From Geobacter sp. (GTDB taxonomy: Bacteria; Desulfobacterota; Desulfuromonadia; Geobacterales; DSM-12255), in NCBI GenBank assembly GCA_012026855.1, contig VEOV01000132.1:1-8362 (forward strand): a stretch of 8,362 bases of DNA, in the 5' to 3' direction. Below are positions 6,126 through 8,362 of this stretch, piece by piece. The notes below the pieces were generated by a model that saw only the letters and a program-made list of their open reading frames with translations, was not told where the DNA came from and did not search any database. Position 1 is the stretch's first letter; the number at the start of each line of letters is the position of its first letter. The position numbers and the translations under genes were made by a program.

Positions 6126-7253
6126 ATGACAAGAATTGCATCGGTTATGCTGGCAGCTTTGAGCATCTTCATGTTGTCGGGTTGCGCCACAACAACACCT
6201 TCAACCAGATTGCAGTCTGCGGGCTTCTCGCCGCTCTATACGGCAGTCATCACTAACAATGAACCCCAGGTACGGACGCTGCTGGCTGCCGGTACCGATG
6301 TCAACGGCAAGACGATTTCCAATTTCACCCCGTTGATCGGTGCGGCCATTACAGGTTATACGCATATGGCCAAACTGCTCATCGACAAGGGCGCCGATGT
6401 AAACTGCGTGGCGATCGATGCCAGCACCCCTTTGATGTGGGCAGCGAAATTTGGAAAAAAAGATATGGTCAAGCTGCTCCTTGACAACGGGGCCGACAGC
6501 TCCATGCGCAACTCCCTAGGGAAATCGGCCCTTGATTTGGCAACAGCACAGAATCATACTGAAATCAGCAACATCCTCATGGAAGCTGCCAACAGTAATG
6601 GTGCATCGCCACAGCCCGCCATGGCCATGCCGCAGCAAAAGACCGAACCTGTGCAACACAAGGATGCGCTCAAGGCACTGATCGCAAAAAATGACATGAC
6701 AGGTCTGGCGGCCTATCTCGACCAACATCCCGAGTCATTATCCGACATCGAAGATGTGCGGTTGCGGTTGCTCTATACCGGCCCGGCAAAACTGCGCATC
6801 GTAGACATTGTGCAACTGGTCAAGAACAAGAAGAAAGACGCCATCATCATCGCGAAAATCAACAGCACCGCTGGCCCCTATAAAGACTTCACCAATGATG
6901 AGATGGCCGAACTGCAAAAAATGGCGATCTCGGACGATGTCGTAGCGGCCATGATCACTTCCACAACCGAATGGAATAAAGCCCAGAAGCGCCAGGAGGC
7001 AAGCCAGGAGCCGGCTAAGCCTGCCCCGGCCAGAAAAGTGGTTAAGCGCAAAAAGTCGAGCCCGCAACCCGTTCAGGCAGCCCCGGAGTCCGCCCAGCAG
7101 CCTGAACAGCCGCAGCAGGTTGCTGAATCCAACACCGTATCAGAATGCCTGAAGCTGGGCGTCGCGCTCAAGGCCTGCGAGCAGGCCGGCGGCTTGTTAT
7201 CCATAGGCTGCAAGGCGCTTGCCCGGTCCCAGTTCAACTGCCCTACTCTCTGA
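6126..7253 (+). CDS. Ankyrin-repeat lipoprotein with a paired-cysteine C-terminus
   Basis: Predicted exported lipoprotein of 375 residues; function unknown. A short positive N-terminus and hydrophobic core end in the lipobox L-S-G-C with Cys20. Ala at +2 would favour outer-membrane sorting under the E. coli rule. About four ankyrin repeats span residues 35-156, with clear NFTPLIGAA, STPLMWAA and LLLDNGAD signatures, suggesting a protein-binding surface. A Gln/Pro linker leads to a helical middle region (about 178-280) containing FTNDEMAELQKMAISDDVVAAMI, a pattern I associate with other bacterial envelope proteins but cannot name. Residues 285-335 are low-complexity, basic then Gln/Pro-rich. 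The tail has four cysteines (341, 351, 362, 372) spaced C-X9-C-X10-C-X9-C. The ATG has GGGGAG 7 nt upstream. The next gene begins 26 nt after its stop. Confidence 0.88.
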   Translation: MTRIASVMLAALSIFMLSGCATTTPSTRLQSAGFSPLYTAVITNNEPQVRTLLAAGTDVNGKTISNFTPLIGAAITGYTHMAKLLIDKGADVNCVAIDASTPLMWAAKFGKKDMVKLLLDNGADSSMRNSLGKSALDLATAQNHTEISNILMEAANSNGASPQPAMAMPQQKTEPVQHKDALKALIAKNDMTGLAAYLDQHPESLSDIEDVRLRLLYTGPAKLRIVDIVQLVKNKKKDAIIIAKINSTAGPYKDFTNDEMAELQKMAISDDVVAAMITSTTEWNKAQKRQEASQEPAKPAPARKVVKRKKSSPQPVQAAPESAQQPEQPQQVAESNTVSECLKLGVALKACEQAGGLLSIGCKALARSQFNCPTL

Positions 7254-7279
7254 ACCGGCAGGTCAGACCGGAATTACCC

Positions 7280-8161
7280 ATGCCCCACTACATCGAACCG
7301 CTCTTTCGCCCCCCTTCAGAGGCCAACAGCCTGATCTTCCAGATCACGGTCGGCTGCTCCCAGAACCACTGCGCTTTTTGCGGCATGTACAAGATGAAAA
7401 AGTTCCGCATCCGCCCGGTGGAGGAGATCCTGCGGGAGATTGCCGAAATTCCTGCCCACTACCGCAGCCGCATCGAGCGGGTCTTCCTGGCGGACGGCGA
7501 TGCCCTTGTCTACCCGTTTGACGGGCTGGTCGCCATTCTCGACGCTCTGGCTGCAGCCTTCCCGGCGCTGACCCGGGTCGGCTCCTATGCCTCCCCCAAC
7601 AGCCTGACCACTAAGAGTCCGGCAGAGCTGGCCATGCTGAAGGAGAAGAAACTGCGCATCCTCTATTTCGGGCTGGAGTCGGGGGATGATGAAACGCTGC
7701 AAGCGGTCAACAAGGGCTTTACGGCAGAGCGAATGGCGGAGCTGGCGCTGAAGGGACGAGAGGCCGGAATGAAGCTGTCGGTGACCGCCATTCTCGGCCT
7801 TGGGGGTAAGGGGCGCAGCCTGGAGCATGCCCGCAGAACGGCAGAGTGGGTCAACCGGGTCAATCCGGAGTACTTCTCCCTGCTGACCCTGTTTCACCGC
7901 CACAATGACGACTTCGTCAGATCTTTGCAGCAGTGCACCCACCGAGAGCTGCTGGCTGAAGCGCGGGAGCTGCTGATCAACATGCAGCCAACGAAGACCA
8001 TCCTCCGCTCCAACCATGTCTCCAACTTCCTCAACCTGAGCGGCAGTTACCCCAAGGACCGGCAGCGGCTGATCGACGATGTTGACCGGGCCCTGACTCA
8101 GGCGGCCCGCATCCCCGGTTTCCTGGATGCAGTGCCGGATTATGGTGAGGAGTATTACTGA
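7280..8161 (+). CDS. Radical SAM protein with C-X4-C-X2-C cluster motif
   Basis: A 293-residue radical SAM enzyme of unknown substrate. The iron-sulfur cluster motif is C26-X4-C31-X2-C34 (GCSQNHCAFCGMYK), one residue longer than the canonical C-X3-C-X2-C. Other barrel motifs follow: FLADGDAL (69-76), YFGLESGDD (129-137) and ILGLGG (171-176). No extra Cys-rich SPASM or cobalamin-binding domain is visible. The GCSxNxCxFCGMYK and ADGDAL style matches a family of small anaerobe radical SAM proteins related to the Elp3/MiaB fold group that I recognise by pattern but cannot assign a reaction. I chose the ATG at 7280 because homologue-like sequence begins there. The frame stays open back to 7145, but that part lies inside the lipoprotein gene. 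Only a weak GGA (7270-7272) precedes the ATG. It lies between the lipoprotein and the transporter with short gaps. Confidence 0.88.
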   Translation: MPHYIEPLFRPPSEANSLIFQITVGCSQNHCAFCGMYKMKKFRIRPVEEILREIAEIPAHYRSRIERVFLADGDALVYPFDGLVAILDALAAAFPALTRVGSYASPNSLTTKSPAELAMLKEKKLRILYFGLESGDDETLQAVNKGFTAERMAELALKGREAGMKLSVTAILGLGGKGRSLEHARRTAEWVNRVNPEYFSLLTLFHRHNDDFVRSLQQCTHRELLAEARELLINMQPTKTILRSNHVSNFLNLSGSYPKDRQRLIDDVDRALTQAARIPGFLDAVPDYGEEYY

Positions 8162-8190
8162 CTGCCTGAAATAAATCTGGAGAATACTCC

Positions 8191-8362
8191 ATGGCCAACA
8201 TAGCCCTGCTCGCCGTCTGCCTGATTATGGGGATAGTGATCCGTCACCTGGACAGGCTGCCGAAGAACAGCCCGGTGCCGCTGAACGGCTACATCATCTA
8301 CCTGGCGCTGCCGGCTGCCGCCATCCGCTATATTCATGATCTGAAACTGGAGCCGTCACTGC
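8191..8362 (+). CDS. AEC-family (auxin efflux carrier type) transporter, N-terminal fragment
   Basis: The first 57 codons are visible; the gene runs off the window edge. An ATG with GGAG (8179-8182) 8 nt upstream starts a hydrophobic segment (MANIALLAVCLIMGIVIRHL) followed by RLPKNSPVPLNGYIIYLALP and then IHDLKLEP. This start, a short first helix, the LPxNxPxxLNxYIIYxxLPA stretch and a second helix, is typical of AEC permeases. Full-length members are about 300 residues with around ten membrane helices in the inner membrane and carry carboxylates or unknown solutes. The substrate cannot be inferred. The 29-nt gap from the radical SAM gene suggests the same transcript. Confidence is limited by the short fragment. 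Confidence 0.75.
   Translation, partial: MANIALLAVCLIMGIVIRHLDRLPKNSPVPLNGYIIYLALPAAAIRYIHDLKLEPSL

Noticed and set aside
7145..7279. 45-codon extension of the radical SAM protein
   Set aside because: It lies mostly within the lipoprotein gene in another frame and lacks homologue-like sequence; the ATG at 7280 fits.
8155..8337. 60-codon minus-strand ORF at the right edge
   Set aside because: It is antisense to a clear AEC transporter start with its own ribosome binding site, and the product has no recognisable features.

Overview
The window looks like chromosomal DNA of a Geobacter-like deltaproteobacterium (Desulfuromonadales). This is inferred from the moderately high GC content, the gene types and the protein style, not from a database match. 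Its core is a sulfur amino-acid locus arranged around one divergent control region at about 3059-3478.

Left edge (1-779, + strand): the C-terminal half of a sensor histidine kinase whose start lies outside the window. It converges on the cysteine genes with only 28 nt between the stop codons.

Minus-strand cysteine unit (808-3058): cysK (O-acetylserine sulfhydrylase) is followed after 1 nt by a compact siroheme/[4Fe-4S] sulfite (or nitrite) reductase that probably starts at TTG. Together they would reduce sulfite to sulfide and fix it into cysteine. The unit has a near-consensus promoter whose -10 box is embedded in a perfect ATAGTCT-N4-AGACTAT dyad, and a further AGACTAT half-site lies downstream of the start point.

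Plus-strand methionine unit (3234-5958): a consensus-like promoter drives a leader with a complete SAM-I (S-box) riboswitch and an intrinsic terminator. Two tandem paralogous PLP enzymes follow. The first resembles Bacillus MetI (cystathionine gamma-synthase type) and the second MetC (cystathionine beta-lyase type). Together they would carry sulfur from cysteine to homocysteine, so the locus runs from sulfite towards methionine. The two arms appear to be controlled differently, by an operator protein for cysteine and by SAM-sensing RNA for methionine. The 191-nt gap between the two PLP genes holds an unexplained imperfect palindrome of about 110 nt, possibly a REP/MITE-like repeat.

Right part (5998-8362, + strand): a probable promoter precedes an ankyrin-repeat lipoprotein with a C-terminal C-X9-C-X10-C-X9-C cysteine pattern. 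Next come a radical SAM protein with a C-X4-C-X2-C cluster motif and the first 57 codons of an AEC-family (auxin efflux carrier type) transporter. Gaps of 26 and 29 nt suggest co-transcription. I see no link between these three genes and sulfur metabolism.

No tRNA, rRNA, CRISPR array, intact insertion sequence or phage gene was seen. The most interesting leads are the palindrome between metI and metC, the cysK operator, and the paired-cysteine tail of the lipoprotein.
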